The notes: generated by a model from the letters alone, not told the origin. Counted from the first letter of the stretch, positions 1 through 11,000 are shown. The stretch: DNA of 64,000 nucleotides from Flavobacterium fluviale (GCF_003312915.1 NZ_CP030261.1:1736001-1800000), one strand, 5' to 3'. Numbers and translations are program-made.

Positions 1-1
1 T

Positions 2-859
2 TCTGCAGATGTTGTGGTAAAACCTATAACGATTAATGACTATTTTGAGTGGAATGCAGATGGAACTGTAAGTGTTAAACCAAACACACCTGGAGGAAAT
101 TACCCATTAACATATCAGGTTTGTGAAAAAGGAAGTGCCTTAAATTGTGCAACTGCTGTTCTAAATGTTTTTGTTGAAGTTCCAGCTATTGCAGTTGTCA
201 AAACGGCAGTTTTTAATGATGAAAATAAGAGTGGTTTTGCAAATGCAGGCGAAACAATCACTTATAACTTTACAGTAACAAACACAGGAAATGTTCCGCT
301 TATAAATGTATTAGTAACAGATCCTTTAACGGGAGTAGTGGTTTCAGGACAAGCAATCTCATTGGCTGTTGGTGAAACTAACAATTCTAATTTCAGTGCA
401 GTTTACAAAATAACACAAGAAGATATCAATCGCGGTAGTGTAAGCAACCAAGCAACCGTAAAAGGAAGCAGTGCAAGAGGCGTTAATGTCGAAGATTTAT
501 CAGATGACTCGAATAACAGCGGCGATAATCCAACTGTCTTAGATTTAAACGGATGTTCAATTAAAGTCCTTAATGCTTTCTCTCCAAATGGAGACGAGAA
601 AAATGCGAGATTCTATATTCGAGGTATAGAATGTTATCCAGAGAATACAGTAGAAATTTATAATCGCTGGGGAGTTTTAGTTTTTAGTATTGATCATTAT
701 AATAATACTGATAGATCATTTATAGGATATTCTAACGGACGTTCTACTGTTAAACAAACAGACGGTCTGCCAGTAGGAACTTATTTCTATATCCTGAAAT
801 ATAAAGACAGTGCCAGTAATCCGCACCAAGAATCAAGTTACTTATACATTAATAAATAA
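2..859 (+). CDS. Secreted surface protein with gliding-type C-terminal domain (3' end only)
   Basis: The reading frame is open to the left edge, so the gene is 5'-truncated; 285 residues are visible. They contain a DUF11/DUF7507-like Ig-type repeat (about residues 60-180, with the typical phrase TNTGNVPL) and a C-terminal domain (about 184-285) with the pattern NAFSPNGD, EIYNRWG and LPVGTYFYIL. The latter is the gliding motility-associated C-terminal domain (TIGR04131/CHU_C, a type B CTD) that directs export through the type IX secretion system. Proteins of this family, SprB being the model, are large repetitive adhesins on the cell surface. The next gene is a PorP/SprF homologue, the usual dedicated partner of type B CTD substrates. 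The total length and the identity of the missing part cannot be judged here. Confidence 0.88.
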   Translation, partial: SADVVVKPITINDYFEWNADGTVSVKPNTPGGNYPLTYQVCEKGSALNCATAVLNVFVEVPAIAVVKTAVFNDENKSGFANAGETITYNFTVTNTGNVPLINVLVTDPLTGVVVSGQAISLAVGETNNSNFSAVYKITQEDINRGSVSNQATVKGSSARGVNVEDLSDDSNNSGDNPTVLDLNGCSIKVLNAFSPNGDEKNARFYIRGIECYPENTVEIYNRWGVLVFSIDHYNNTDRSFIGYSNGRSTVKQTDGLPVGTYFYILKYKDSASNPHQESSYLYINK

Positions 860-906
860 TATAGATTACCGCTTAGTGTAAGCTGAGCCGTATTAAAGCT
901 TAATAA

Positions 907-1818
907 ATGAAAAAATTAATTTTAATTTTTATGTTTTTTTCGATTGTGTCTAATGCGCAGCAGGATGCGCAGTATACTCAATATATGTATAATACAATCG
1001 AAATCAATCCCGCATACGCAGGTTCAAGAGGAGCTTTGAGCGTTTTTGGATTATATCGTACACAATGGGTTGGATTAGATGGTGCACCGGAAACAAGCAC
1101 ATTTTCTGTTAATACACCTTTAAGTAACAGTGATTTAGGTTTAGGGGTTTCTTTAGTGAATGATAAAATCGGACCAACGACAGAAAATACGCTGTCAGCA
1201 GATTTGTCTTATACCATTCCAACTTCAGAAACATGGAATTTATCTTTCGGAATAAAAGGAACAGCCAATCTTTTTAATCTTGACATCAATAAATTGACTA
1301 TGGAAGATCAAGATGATCCACAATTTCAAAACCTAAAAAACAGATTTAGTCCAAATGTTGGTGCCGGAATTTACTATCACTCAGATCGAGCTTACATCGG
1401 ATTGTCGGTTCCTAATTTCATCGAAACCAATCGTTATGACTCTGATGACACTGCTATTTTCAAAGAAAAAATCAATTATTACTTAATTGCAGGTTATGTA
1501 TTTAATCTCGATCGTTTAGAATATATCAAATTCAAACCAGCTGTAATGACCAAAATGGTAGAAGGAGCACCTCTTCAGGTAGATGTTTCCGGAAATTTTA
1601 TGTTTAATGATAAATTCGTTTTGGGTCTTGCTTACCGTTGGAGTGCTTCTGTAAGTGCGATGGCTGGATTTCAAGTTACAAAAGGAATGTATATAGGTTA
1701 TGGATACGATCATGAAACGACAAGATTGAGAAAATACAATTCTGGATCACATGAAATTTTCCTAAGATTCGACTTCTTCAATAATTATAATAAAATGATA
1801 TCTCCAAGATTCTTTTAA
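907..1818 (+). CDS. PorP/SprF family type IX secretion membrane protein
   Basis: 303 residues with a signal peptide ending near NAQ (about residue 18). Directly after it comes the family signature: QYTQYMYNTIEINPAYAGSR, then YRTQWVGLDGAP. The rest alternates in beta-barrel fashion and ends in phenylalanine, as outer-membrane proteins of this family do. SprF in F. johnsoniae is needed for secretion and surface attachment of SprB; other members serve other type B CTD proteins. Its position 47 bp after a type B CTD gene and 1 bp overlap with the following OmpA gene suggest a three-gene operon in which it handles the upstream adhesin (inference). A small hairpin (871-883) lies in the gap before it. 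Confidence 0.92.
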   Translation: MKKLILIFMFFSIVSNAQQDAQYTQYMYNTIEINPAYAGSRGALSVFGLYRTQWVGLDGAPETSTFSVNTPLSNSDLGLGVSLVNDKIGPTTENTLSADLSYTIPTSETWNLSFGIKGTANLFNLDINKLTMEDQDDPQFQNLKNRFSPNVGAGIYYHSDRAYIGLSVPNFIETNRYDSDDTAIFKEKINYYLIAGYVFNLDRLEYIKFKPAVMTKMVEGAPLQVDVSGNFMFNDKFVLGLAYRWSASVSAMAGFQVTKGMYIGYGYDHETTRLRKYNSGSHEIFLRFDFFNNYNKMISPRFF

Positions 1819-3836
1819 TGATACCTATGAAAGTTAAAAAATTACTTTTGATCTTTTTACTGTCTGGCTTTTTTTCAAATATGAATGCGCAAAATCCATT
1901 CACTAATATGAATTTGAAATATGCAGATAAAAAGTACGATGAATACGCTTACGCAGATGCTATAAAAGTGTATGAAAATTTAGTAAATGCCGAAACGAAT
2001 AATGAGAAAATAATACAGCGTCTTGCAAATTCATATTATTTTAATGCAGATCTGGCGAATGCTTTAAAATGGTATGAAAAATTATTTACAATAAATCCAG
2101 ATCAGGAATCGGAATATTTGTACCGATATGCTCAATCTTTAAAATCTGTTGGAAATTATCGTAAATCTGATGAAGTTTTGCAAAAATTCAATGAAAAAGC
2201 AGTATTAGAAAAAAGAGCCGATTTAATTCGAAATGATAAAAATTATTTAGAGCAAATAAAAGAAAATTCAGGTCGATTCCAAATTGCAGATGCCGGAGTT
2301 AATTCTAGTTATTCAGATTACGGAAGCACAGTTTATAACAATAAAATAGTTTTTACTTCTGCGCGCGATACAGGCGGCGTGGTTAAAGCTAATTTTCAGT
2401 GGACAAACAAATCTTTTTCAAGATTATATACTGCATCTTTATTGCCGGACGGAAGTGTTGGAAAACCTGAACTTTTAGTAAAAAGAAAGAAAGACAAATT
2501 CAATGAATCAAGTCCGATTTTTACGAAAGACGGCAGAACAATGTATTTCACCCGCAATAATTTTACCGATGGTAAAAGAAGAAGCAATGATAAAAATGTT
2601 ACCCTTTTAAAATTATATAAAGCAGAGTTAATTAATGACGAATGGAAAAATATTCAAGAACTTCCATTCAACAGCGATCAATACAGTACAGCGCATCCAG
2701 CTTTAAGTGTAGACGAAAAAACATTATATTTTGCTTCTGATATGCCCGGAACGTTGGGGCAGTCAGATCTTTTTAAAGCTGCAATTAAGGAAGATGGCTC
2801 TTTTGGGACACCAGAAAATTTAGGTCCTTCAATTAATACCGAAGGAAGAGAAACTTTTCCTTTTATTTCAGGAGATAACGAATTGTATTTTGCAACAGAC
2901 GGGCGTCCAGGTTTGGGCGGACTTGATATTTTTGCTGTAAGAATAAAAGCAAACGGAACTTTTGATGAAGTTCTAAATGTAGGAGAGCCTGTAAATAGTA
3001 AACAAGACGATTTTACTTTCAGTATTGATAGTAAAAACCGTAATGGTTTTTTCTCTTCAAATAGAGACAGCGGTCAAGGATTGGATGATATTTACCGATT
3101 TACAGAAACCAGAAGATTAATCTGTGAGCAAAACTTAAGAGGAACAGTTACAGATGCTGAGTCTAATGAAATGCTGGCAAATACTTCTCTTACTTTGTTT
3201 AACGACAAGTTTGATCCAGTCGGAACAATTGTTACAGATGAAAGAGGAAATTACATTTTTCCTGCTGTAAAATGTGGCAGAAAGTATACTATTAGAACGT
3301 CCAAAGCAGATTATAACGCAAAAGAAGCATCAGTAAATATTCAAAAAGATACAGAAACAACTTTAATGATTGCATTAAATAAAGTGTTTGTACCTCTTGC
3401 AGCAAAAAAAATAGAAATCAAAAAAGTTGCAATCAGTCCAGTAAAATTAGGATCCATAAAAGTGGGAGTAGATTTAGCGAAACTATTAAACCTGCCAAAG
3501 AACTTTTTTGATTTGGGCAAAGCAACAATCAAAAAGACATCAGAACCGCAGTTAATGAAAGTGGTGAATCTTTTAAATGAATATCCAAATATGAAACTAG
3601 ATATTCGCTCACACACAGACAGCCGTTCATCTTCAGAAAGCAATCAGATTCTTTCTGAAAAAAGAGCACAATCGACAAAAAACTGGTTTGTGCAAAAAGG
3701 AATAGGCGAAGAACGTTTGTTTGCCAAAGGTTATGGAGAAACCCAATTAGTAAACAAATGTGCAGACGGAGTTAAGTGCACCGAAAAACAACATATGCAA
3801 AATAGAAGAAGTGAATTTATCATTACAGCAATGTAA
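1818..3836 (+). CDS. TPR / beta-propeller / OmpA-family envelope protein
   Basis: 672 residues. After a signal peptide (cleavage near MNAQ) come TPR-like helices (about 30-140), a PD40/WD40-like propeller (about 150-430; repeated phrases such as LYFASDMPG, LYFATDGRPG and GFFSSNRD), a carboxypeptidase-regulatory-like beta domain (about 440-520) and a C-terminal OmpA peptidoglycan-binding domain (about 555-670, with SHTDSR and NRRSEF). The same architecture is found in PorE and related proteins that tie type IX machinery to peptidoglycan, and such genes commonly follow porP/sprF. The frame starts at an ATG overlapping the previous stop (TAATG); a second in-frame ATG at 1827, giving MKVKKLLLIF, makes a cleaner signal peptide and may be the true start. 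Confidence 0.9.
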   Translation: MIPMKVKKLLLIFLLSGFFSNMNAQNPFTNMNLKYADKKYDEYAYADAIKVYENLVNAETNNEKIIQRLANSYYFNADLANALKWYEKLFTINPDQESEYLYRYAQSLKSVGNYRKSDEVLQKFNEKAVLEKRADLIRNDKNYLEQIKENSGRFQIADAGVNSSYSDYGSTVYNNKIVFTSARDTGGVVKANFQWTNKSFSRLYTASLLPDGSVGKPELLVKRKKDKFNESSPIFTKDGRTMYFTRNNFTDGKRRSNDKNVTLLKLYKAELINDEWKNIQELPFNSDQYSTAHPALSVDEKTLYFASDMPGTLGQSDLFKAAIKEDGSFGTPENLGPSINTEGRETFPFISGDNELYFATDGRPGLGGLDIFAVRIKANGTFDEVLNVGEPVNSKQDDFTFSIDSKNRNGFFSSNRDSGQGLDDIYRFTETRRLICEQNLRGTVTDAESNEMLANTSLTLFNDKFDPVGTIVTDERGNYIFPAVKCGRKYTIRTSKADYNAKEASVNIQKDTETTLMIALNKVFVPLAAKKIEIKKVAISPVKLGSIKVGVDLAKLLNLPKNFFDLGKATIKKTSEPQLMKVVNLLNEYPNMKLDIRSHTDSRSSSESNQILSEKRAQSTKNWFVQKGIGEERLFAKGYGETQLVNKCADGVKCTEKQHMQNRRSEFIITAM

Positions 3837-3880
3837 AAAAAGGAAATTTTCAATTTTTAAATTCCAAATTCCAATTGTAG

Positions 3881-3913
3881 AACCCTTTTCTAAATTTTAG
3901 AAAAGGGTTTTTT
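3881..3913 (+). terminator. Rho-independent terminator after the OmpA gene
   Basis: A perfect 11-bp stem (3881-3891 with 3899-3909, AACCCTTTTCT/AGAAAAGGGTT), a 7-nt loop and a T run to 3913, 45 bp after the stop codon. It would end the adhesin/sprF/ompA transcript. Confidence 0.85.
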
Positions 3914-3959
3914 GCTAAAAAATGATCTATGGTTCTCTAGAATGGTCTTACTTTAATGT

Positions 3960-4240
3960 TTTTCCAAATATCCCTACGGGATAATATTGTGATGATCATA
4001 ATTATTTTCTACCAATCCGTAACTCCTAGCGGAGTTGCTCCTCTAAATTATTATTCATATTGATATATCTACACGTGATAATTGTGGGATAATAATCAAT
4101 ATTTGTTCAACCAAAACATAACTTCTGAGGGATTTGCTAATTCATAATATTTAATTTCTGCAAATAACTCCGTTAGGAGTTAATGATCGGTAGAATCCCA
4201 AAAATATCGAAAAGCATTTTGTCCCATCGGGACATTTGAT
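3960..4240. repeat. Cluster of short GC-centred palindromes in a gene-free stretch
   Basis: The 637-bp gap 3837-4473 has no credible gene. After the terminator it holds four perfect short palindromes in AT-rich sequence: TATCCC-TAC-GGGATA (3969-3983), AACTCC-TAGC-GGAGTT (4021-4036), TAACTCC-GTTA-GGAGTTA (4165-4182) and TGTCCC-ATC-GGGACA (4220-4234). A degenerate fifth unit lies at 4120-4138 (AACTTCTGAGGGATTTGCT, compare the unit at 4021). The units share a CCC/GGG or CTCC/GGAG core and spacing of 36-130 bp. This looks like a composite of REP-like elements, not coding sequence. The remainder, 4241-4473, is plain AT-rich sequence that probably holds the promoter of the next gene. Confidence 0.6.
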
Positions 4241-4473
4241 TACTATTTAAACAATGGAAATACATCTCATTACATATAAATCCTAAACGTTAAAAAATCA
4301 AATTTTCTTCAAAAAAGAATTGTAAAAAGTTTCTTTCTTTAAAGGATAATTTTGAAAATGTAAATTTTGGCATATTATATTTAAAATGAAATAGTTATGG
4401 TTTTAAAAAATCGATTTCGTTGCAAATTGTGTTTGTTTTTGTTTTAACTTTATAAACCTAAAAATTTTTCATT

Positions 4474-4899
4474 ATGACTGTAGATCAAATACTTAAAGCA
4501 AAAGGAAGAAATGTCTATTCCGTTATTTCAAATTTAACGGTTTATGAAGCATTACAAGTAATGGGAGAAAAAAACATCGGAGCAATTTTAATTATTGACG
4601 ACAATAATTTAAAAGGAATCTTATCTGAAAGAGATTATGCCCGTAAAATTGTTCTAAAGGATAAATCTTCTAAAGAAACTTTTGTTCATGAGATTATGGA
4701 AAGTAATGTTTTTACAGTAAAACTTTCAGATAATCTTGAAGATTGTATGGAACTTATGAGCGAAAAAAGAATACGTCACCTGCCTGTTTTAGAAGATGGA
4801 GTAGTGGTTGGAATAATCTCAATAAGCGATGTTGTTAAGGCAATTATCGAAATTCAAAAAGACACAATTAACCATTTGAATTCTTATATTTCTCAATAA
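4474..4899 (+). CDS. Small protein with two CBS domains
   Basis: 141 residues made almost entirely of two CBS modules (about 8-62 and 70-128). The second has the typical RIRHLPVLEDG stretch followed by GIISISDVV. A CBS pair folds into a Bateman module that binds adenine nucleotides or related ligands. There is no attached catalytic or transport domain, so it belongs to the stand-alone cytoplasmic CBS proteins, whose partners cannot be read from sequence. It is a single-gene unit: a long non-coding gap precedes it and a terminator (4932-4957) follows. Confidence 0.88.
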   Translation: MTVDQILKAKGRNVYSVISNLTVYEALQVMGEKNIGAILIIDDNNLKGILSERDYARKIVLKDKSSKETFVHEIMESNVFTVKLSDNLEDCMELMSEKRIRHLPVLEDGVVVGIISISDVVKAIIEIQKDTINHLNSYISQ

Positions 4900-4931
4900 A
4901 GCATAGCGAAAAGCGATAAAAATTTAAAACG

Positions 4932-4957
4932 AGTCCAATTTCTATTGGACTTTTTTT
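4932..4957 (+). terminator. Rho-independent terminator after the CBS gene
   Basis: An 8-bp perfect stem, AGTCCAAT (4932-4939) with ATTGGACT (4944-4951), TTCT loop, followed by T residues to 4957. Confidence 0.85.
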
Positions 4958-5054
4958 ATTTACCAAAATGGATTTTAAGAAAAGAAAATGCTAAAAATAC
5001 GCCATTTTAAAACAAGACTTATATCTTTGTAAGCTAGAATAAAAGCTAAAAATA

Positions 5055-7346
5055 ATGAACAAAGAGAGTAAAAAGAGAGAAGCGTTACTGTACCATTCAG
5101 AACCTACTCCAGGAAAAATTCAGGTAGTTCCAACAAAAAAATATGCAACCCAAAGAGACTTATCATTGGCTTATTCGCCGGGAGTTGCAGAACCATGTTT
5201 AGCAATTGCAGAAAACATTGATGACGTTTACAAATATACAGCAAAAGGAAATTTAGTAGCCGTAATTTCAAACGGTACAGCTGTTTTAGGTCTAGGAAAT
5301 ATAGGTCCTGAAGCAGGAAAACCTGTAATGGAAGGAAAAGGGTTATTGTTCAAAATATTCTCTGATATCGATGTTTTTGATATTGAAATCGGTACAGAAA
5401 ATGTTGAAGAATTTATTCAAACAGTAAAAAATATTGCTCCAACTTTTGGAGGTATAAATCTTGAAGATATTAAAGCACCAGAATCTTTTGAAATCGAAAG
5501 AAGACTGGTAGAAGAATTAAATATTCCGGTAATGCACGATGATCAGCACGGAACAGCAATTATCTCTTCAGCAGCTTTAATCAATGCACTTGAACTAGCA
5601 GGAAAAAAAGCCGAAGATGTAAAAGTAGTAGTTTCTGGAGCAGGATCTGCAGCAATTGCTTGTACTGATTTATACGTTTTATTAGGCGTGAAAGTTGAGA
5701 ATGTTTTAATGTTCAACAGTAAAGGACTTTTAACAAAAGACAATCCTGCACTTTCAGATTTACAATTAAAATATGCAGTTGAAGGTCCAAAAATTTCTTT
5801 GGCAGATGCTGTAAAAGACGCTGATGTTTTCATCGGATTATCTTCTGGAGATATTCTTTCGCCAGAAATGTTACTAACAATGGCAAAAAGTCCGATCGTT
5901 TTTGCAATGGCAAATCCGAATCCGGAAATCGATTATAATTTAGCTGTAGAAACCCGTAAAGACGTTATTATGGCGACAGGACGTTCAGATTTTCCTAATC
6001 AGGTAAATAATGTTTTAGGTTTCCCTTATATTTTTAGAGGAGCATTAGACGTAAGAGCGACAAAAATTAACGAAGAAATGAAAATGGCTGCCGTAAAAGC
6101 GTTGGCTATTTTGGCAAAAGAACCAGTTCCAGAACAGGTTAACGTAGCTTACGGTGCAACAAAATTAGGCTTTGGACAAGAATATATTATTCCAAAACCA
6201 TTTGATCCTAGATTAATTACAGTTGTTGCTCCTGCAGTTGCAAAAGCAGCGATGGAATCTGGAGTAGCAAAAAATCCTATTACAGACTGGGCAGCTTATG
6301 AAGACAATCTTCGTGAGCGTATGGGTAATGATAACAAAATGGTGCGTTTGATTACAAATCGTGCAAAATTAGACCCTAAAAGAATTGTTTTTGCTGAAGC
6401 AGATCATTTAAATGTTTTAAAAGCGGCTCAAATTGTTTATGAAGATGGAATTGGATTCCCAATTTTATTAGGAAATAAAGAAGTGATTTTAGAATTGAAA
6501 GCAGAATTAGGTTTTGATGCTGATCTAGAAATCATTGATCCTAAAACAGATGAAGAAGAAGCAAGACGTAATAGATTTGCAAATTCATTCTGGGAAACTA
6601 GAGGACGCAGAGGCGTTTCAAAATTAGACGCTGAGAAATTCATGCGCGAAAGAAACTATTTTGCAGCTATGATGGTAAATGAAGGCGAAGCAGATGCAGT
6701 AGTAACTGGACATTCAAGAAGTTATCCATCGGTTGTAAAACCAATGATGCAGTTAATTCCTAAAGCTCAAAATGCATCTCTTATTGCAACGGCAAATATG
6801 ATGCTTACATCACGTGGTCCAATGTTTTTATCAGATACAGCAATAAACATTAATCCTACTGCTCAAGATTTGGTTAATATTGCAATTATGACTTCTAAAA
6901 CAGCAAAAATGTTTGGAATTGAGCCGGTTATTGCAATGATTTCATTCTCAAACTTTGGTTCTTCAACTAGCGAAAGTGCTTCAAAAGTTAGAGAGGCAGT
7001 TGCTTATTTGCATAAGAATCATCCTGAAATGATTGTTGATGGAGAAATTCAAGCAGATTTTGCTTTAAATCCAGAAATGCTGCAAGAGAAATTCCCATTC
7101 TCTAAATTAGCAGGAAAGAAAGTAAATACATTGATTTTCCCTAACTTAGAATCAGCAAATATCACTTATAAACTGTTGAAAGAATTGTATAAAGTGAATT
7201 CTATAGGGCCAATTATGATGGGGATGGGCAAACCAGTTCACATTTTCCAATTGGGTGCAAGTGTTGAAGAAATGGTAAATATGGCTGCTATTGCAGTTAT
7301 TGATGCACAGGAAAAAGAGAACAAAAAAAATAAAATCGCACAATAA
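5055..7346 (+). CDS. maeB: NADP-dependent malic enzyme with phosphotransacetylase-like domain
   Basis: 763 residues, the normal length for the MaeB type. An N-terminal malic domain (about 1-170, with [11 protein letters not shown] and the DDQHGTAI motif) is followed by an NAD(P)-binding domain (about 170-410, dinucleotide-binding GAGSAAIAC) and a C-terminal phosphate acetyl/butyryltransferase-like domain (about 430-755). The enzyme decarboxylates malate to pyruvate and makes NADPH; in MaeB the C-terminal domain is generally regulatory, sensing acetyl-CoA, with no proven transacetylase activity. A TAnnTTTG box (TATCTTTG, 5022-5029) lies 25 bp upstream, but no clear -33 box is visible. ruvA and sprA follow on the same strand. 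Confidence 0.95.
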   Translation: MNKESKKREALLYHSEPTPGKIQVVPTKKYATQRDLSLAYSPGVAEPCLAIAENIDDVYKYTAKGNLVAVISNGTAVLGLGNIGPEAGKPVMEGKGLLFKIFSDIDVFDIEIGTENVEEFIQTVKNIAPTFGGINLEDIKAPESFEIERRLVEELNIPVMHDDQHGTAIISSAALINALELAGKKAEDVKVVVSGAGSAAIACTDLYVLLGVKVENVLMFNSKGLLTKDNPALSDLQLKYAVEGPKISLADAVKDADVFIGLSSGDILSPEMLLTMAKSPIVFAMANPNPEIDYNLAVETRKDVIMATGRSDFPNQVNNVLGFPYIFRGALDVRATKINEEMKMAAVKALAILAKEPVPEQVNVAYGATKLGFGQEYIIPKPFDPRLITVVAPAVAKAAMESGVAKNPITDWAAYEDNLRERMGNDNKMVRLITNRAKLDPKRIVFAEADHLNVLKAAQIVYEDGIGFPILLGNKEVILELKAELGFDADLEIIDPKTDEEEARRNRFANSFWETRGRRGVSKLDAEKFMRERNYFAAMMVNEGEADAVVTGHSRSYPSVVKPMMQLIPKAQNASLIATANMMLTSRGPMFLSDTAININPTAQDLVNIAIMTSKTAKMFGIEPVIAMISFSNFGSSTSESASKVREAVAYLHKNHPEMIVDGEIQADFALNPEMLQEKFPFSKLAGKKVNTLIFPNLESANITYKLLKELYKVNSIGPIMMGMGKPVHIFQLGASVEEMVNMAAIAVIDAQEKENKKNKIAQ

Positions 7347-7371
7347 ACGTTCTAAGATGGATTGGATAAAA

Positions 7372-7405
7372 TTGTCGTAATTATATGGCATTTTTATTAT
7401 ATTTG
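7372..7405 (+). promoter_or_regulatory. Candidate Bacteroidota-type promoter for ruvA-sprA
   Basis: TTG at 7372-7374, a 23-bp spacer, then TATATTTG (7398-7405), matching TTG-N(17-23)-TAnnTTTG. It sits 19 bp before the ruvA ATG and after the maeB stop, and would let ruvA and sprA be transcribed independently of maeB. Confidence 0.5.
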
Positions 7406-7424
7406 ATACTAATAAATTATATTT

Positions 7425-8006
7425 ATGATAGCACATTTGCAGGGAAGATTAGTAGAAAAAAATCCTACAGAAGTTGTGATTGATTGTGGAGGTGTTGGTT
7501 ATCAGGTAAATATATCTCTTCATACCTTCTCGTTAATCCCAAATTCTGAAAATATAAAATTGTATACGCATCTTCAAATTAAAGAAGATGCGCATACTTT
7601 ATATGGATTTGCCGAAAAATCTGAGCGTGAAATTTTCAGAATGTTACTTTCGGTTTCAGGAATCGGAGCAGGGATAGCAAGAACGATGCTTTCTTCCATA
7701 GAGCCACGGCAAATTATAAACGCCATTGCATCAGGAGATGTTGGTGTAATACAGTCTATCAAAGGGATAGGAAATAAAACAGCACAAAGGGTTATACTTG
7801 ATTTAAAAGAAAAAGTGTTAAAGTTGTACGATTTGGATGAAGTTTCGGTAGTTCAAAACAATACAAATAGAGATGAAGCGTTATCTGCTTTGGAAGTTTT
7901 AGGTTTTGTTAGAAAAGCTTCTGAAAAAGTAGTAGAAAAGATTGTCAAAGAAGACCCTGAAGCTACTGTAGAAACAATTATCAAAAAAGCTTTAAAAAGC
8001 TTATAA
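7425..8006 (+). CDS. ruvA: Holliday junction branch migration protein RuvA
   Basis: 193 residues, family length. It starts MIAHLQGRLVEKNP, the OB-fold domain I (about 1-62). Domain II carries two helix-hairpin-helix motifs (SVSGIGAGIA near 75 and IKGIGNKTAQ near 110), and the C-terminal UBA-like domain III (about 145-193) contacts RuvB. RuvA tetramers clamp Holliday junctions and load the RuvB motor. ruvB is not in this window. The gene lies 24 bp upstream of sprA, so the two are probably co-transcribed although functionally unrelated. Confidence 0.97.
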   Translation: MIAHLQGRLVEKNPTEVVIDCGGVGYQVNISLHTFSLIPNSENIKLYTHLQIKEDAHTLYGFAEKSEREIFRMLLSVSGIGAGIARTMLSSIEPRQIINAIASGDVGVIQSIKGIGNKTAQRVILDLKEKVLKLYDLDEVSVVQNNTNRDEALSALEVLGFVRKASEKVVEKIVKEDPEATVETIIKKALKSL

Positions 8007-8030
8007 ATTCATTTTATATAAAAGAATTCT

Positions 8031-11000
8031 ATGCGTAAAATTTGTATTTTGTTGCTGGTCTTGCTCTGCGGTAATGTTTTGCGTGCGCAGGTAAACCCGG
8101 CAACTCAAGATACAACTAAAACTCAGTTTTCAGTTGGTAAAATTGAGCTTGAAGATCCTCCTAGTGTACTTTCAGCTTACAGATACGATCCCATTACAGA
8201 CCGTTATATTTTTACCAATTCAGTTGACGGTTTCTCCATTAATTATCCTTTAATTTTAACTCCAAAAGAATACGAAGATTTAGTTCTAAAAGAATCCAGA
8301 AGAGATTATTTTAGAAAGAAATCTGATGCTATTGACGGTAAAAAAACAGGAAGCGAAGCAGCTAAAAAAGATTTGCTTCCAAGATATTATATCAACTCCA
8401 GTTTATTTGAAAGCATTTTTGGAAGTAATACAATTGATGTAAAGCCCACAGGATCAGTAGAAATGGATTTAGGTTTACGTTACACCAAACAAGACAATCC
8501 TTCATTTTCTCCAAGAAATAGATCCAGTCTGACTTTTGACTTCGATCAAAGAATCAGTATGAGTTTAATGGGTAAAATAGGAACTCGTCTGGAGGTAAAT
8601 GCCAATTACGATACACAATCAACATTTGCTTTTCAAAACCTGTTTAAATTAGCTTATACACCAACTGAGGATGATATTGTCCAGAAAGTAGAAGTTGGTA
8701 ATGTGAGTATGCCCTTAAACAGTACCTTGATTAGAGGTGCACAGAGTTTATTTGGTGTTAAGACACAATTGCAATTTGGTAAAACAACAATTACCGGAGT
8801 TTTCTCAGAACAAAAATCTCAAACCAAAAGTATAGTCGCAGAAGGTGGAGGGACAGTTCAAAACTTTGATTTGTTCGCATTAGACTATGATAATGACCGA
8901 CATTTCTTCTTGTCGCAATACTTTAGAAATAAATACGATTCTTCTTTACGAAATTATCCATTTATCGACAGCCGTGTTCAAATCACCAGACTTGAAGTAT
9001 GGGTAACCAATAAACAGAATCGAGTATCGACAAACAATAATAACTTAAGAAATATTATTGCACTTCAAGATTTAGGTGAAGGACAGTTTACTGGAGTTCC
9101 TGATAATGAAATTGTAGTAATCACCAATTCGGCAGGATTTTTTAACAACCCGATAGATTCGCCAACAGATAACACAAATAATAAATACGATCCAGCAGGA
9201 ATCGGAAGAGCGGGAAGTTATTTGAATTCTAATATTAGAGAAATTGTTACAGCAGGTTCTGGTTTTAATAATGCAAACGTAAGTGAAGGTACTGATTATT
9301 CTGTTTTAGAAAATGCTAGAAAATTAACAGCAAATGAATATACTTTCAATTCACAATTAGGGTATATCTCTTTGCAGCAGCGTCTGGCAAATGACGAAAT
9401 TTTAGCCGTTGCTTTTGAGTATACCGTTGGAGGAAAAGTGTATCAAGTTGGGGAATTTGGAAGTGATGGTGTAGATGCAACTGTGGTAACAGGGAACAAC
9501 AATGCTAATCAGGCTATTGTAACGCAGAGTTTGGTGTTAAAAATGCTGAAAAGCAGTTTAACAAATGTGAACAATCCTGTTTGGAACCTGATGATGAAAA
9601 ACGTTTATCAAATTCCGCAGGCGTATCAAATCAAACAAGAAGATTTCAGGTTAAACATTCTTTACACAGATCCTTCTCCTATAAATTACATTACACCAGT
9701 AACAGGAAGTTCTTTTCCTGCAAATCCTTCCCCAGATAATAGAGTGGAACAGACTCCTTTATTAAATGTTTTTAATCTAGATCGCTTAAATTATAACAAT
9801 GATCCACAAAGTGGAGGAGATGGTTTTTTTGATTATGTTCCAGGAATAACGGTCGATGTACAAAACGCGCGAATTATTTTTACAACTAAAGAGCCTTTTG
9901 GAGAGCTGTTGTTCAGGAAATTACAAAATACAGGTTCTGCTGAAAACTATAACGATCCAACCACTTACAATCCTAATCAGCAAAAATATGTATTCAGAAA
10001 TATGTATAGAAGTACACAAGCTGGTGCTTTGCAGGATAGTGACAAAAATAAATTCTTATTAAGAGGTAAATACAAATCTTCCGGAAGTAACGGTATTCCA
10101 ATTGGAGCATTCAATGTTCCGCAAGGTTCTGTTGTGGTAACTGCAGCAGGAAGAGTTTTAATTGAAGGTATTGATTACAGCGTAGATTACCAGTTGGGAA
10201 GAGTTCAGATTCTCGATCCTTCGCTTCAAGCTTCGAATACACCAATTGAAGTTTCTTTAGAGAATAATTCAATTTTTGGACAGCAGACCAGAAGGTTTAT
10301 GGGGGTTAATATTGAACGTAAAATGTCTGAAAATTTTGTTTTAGGAGCAACGTTGTTAAAAATGACGGAACGCCCTTTTACGCAAAAATCAAGTTACGGT
10401 CAGGAATCTGTTAACAATACTATTTTTGGTTTTAATGGAAATTATTCGACAGAAGTTCCGTTTTTAACAAGATTAGCTAACATGCTGCCAAATGTTGATA
10501 CCGATGTTCCTTCTAATCTTTCGATTCGTGGAGAAGTTGCATTTTTAAAACCTGATGCTCCAAAAGCAAGTGATTTTGAAGGAGAAGCAACTATTTATAT
10601 AGATGATTTTGAAGGTTCTCAGACCACAATAGATATGAGGTCTGCATATGCATGGAGTTTGTCATCAACACCATTTGTTAATTCGATAAATGATAATACT
10701 TTTAATGCAAGTTCGAATACTTTAGAGTATGGTTATAAACGTGCAAAATTAGCTTGGTATACTATTGACCCTGTTTTTTATGCGTCAAAACCTTCTGGAA
10801 TTTCAAACAATGATTTGTCTTTTAATTCCACCAGAAGAATTTACAGCAGGGAACTTTATCCAAACACAGACATTGCACAAGGGCAGATTCAAGTTATCAA
10901 TACATTAGACTTGACCTATTATCCTTCAGATAGAGGACCTTATAATAACAATCCTGATTTTGCAGCAAGCAGTCCTGCAAGTAATTTTGGAGGTATCATG

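Noticed and set aside
871..883. Small hairpin GCTTA-GTG-TAAGC as a terminator before the SprF-like gene
   Set aside because: The stem is only 5 bp and no T run follows; the following gene is more likely co-transcribed.
9856..10062. Several 60-110-codon frames inside sprA and other long genes
   Set aside because: All lie in alternative frames of clearly coding sequence with matching long reading frames and no independent domain signals.
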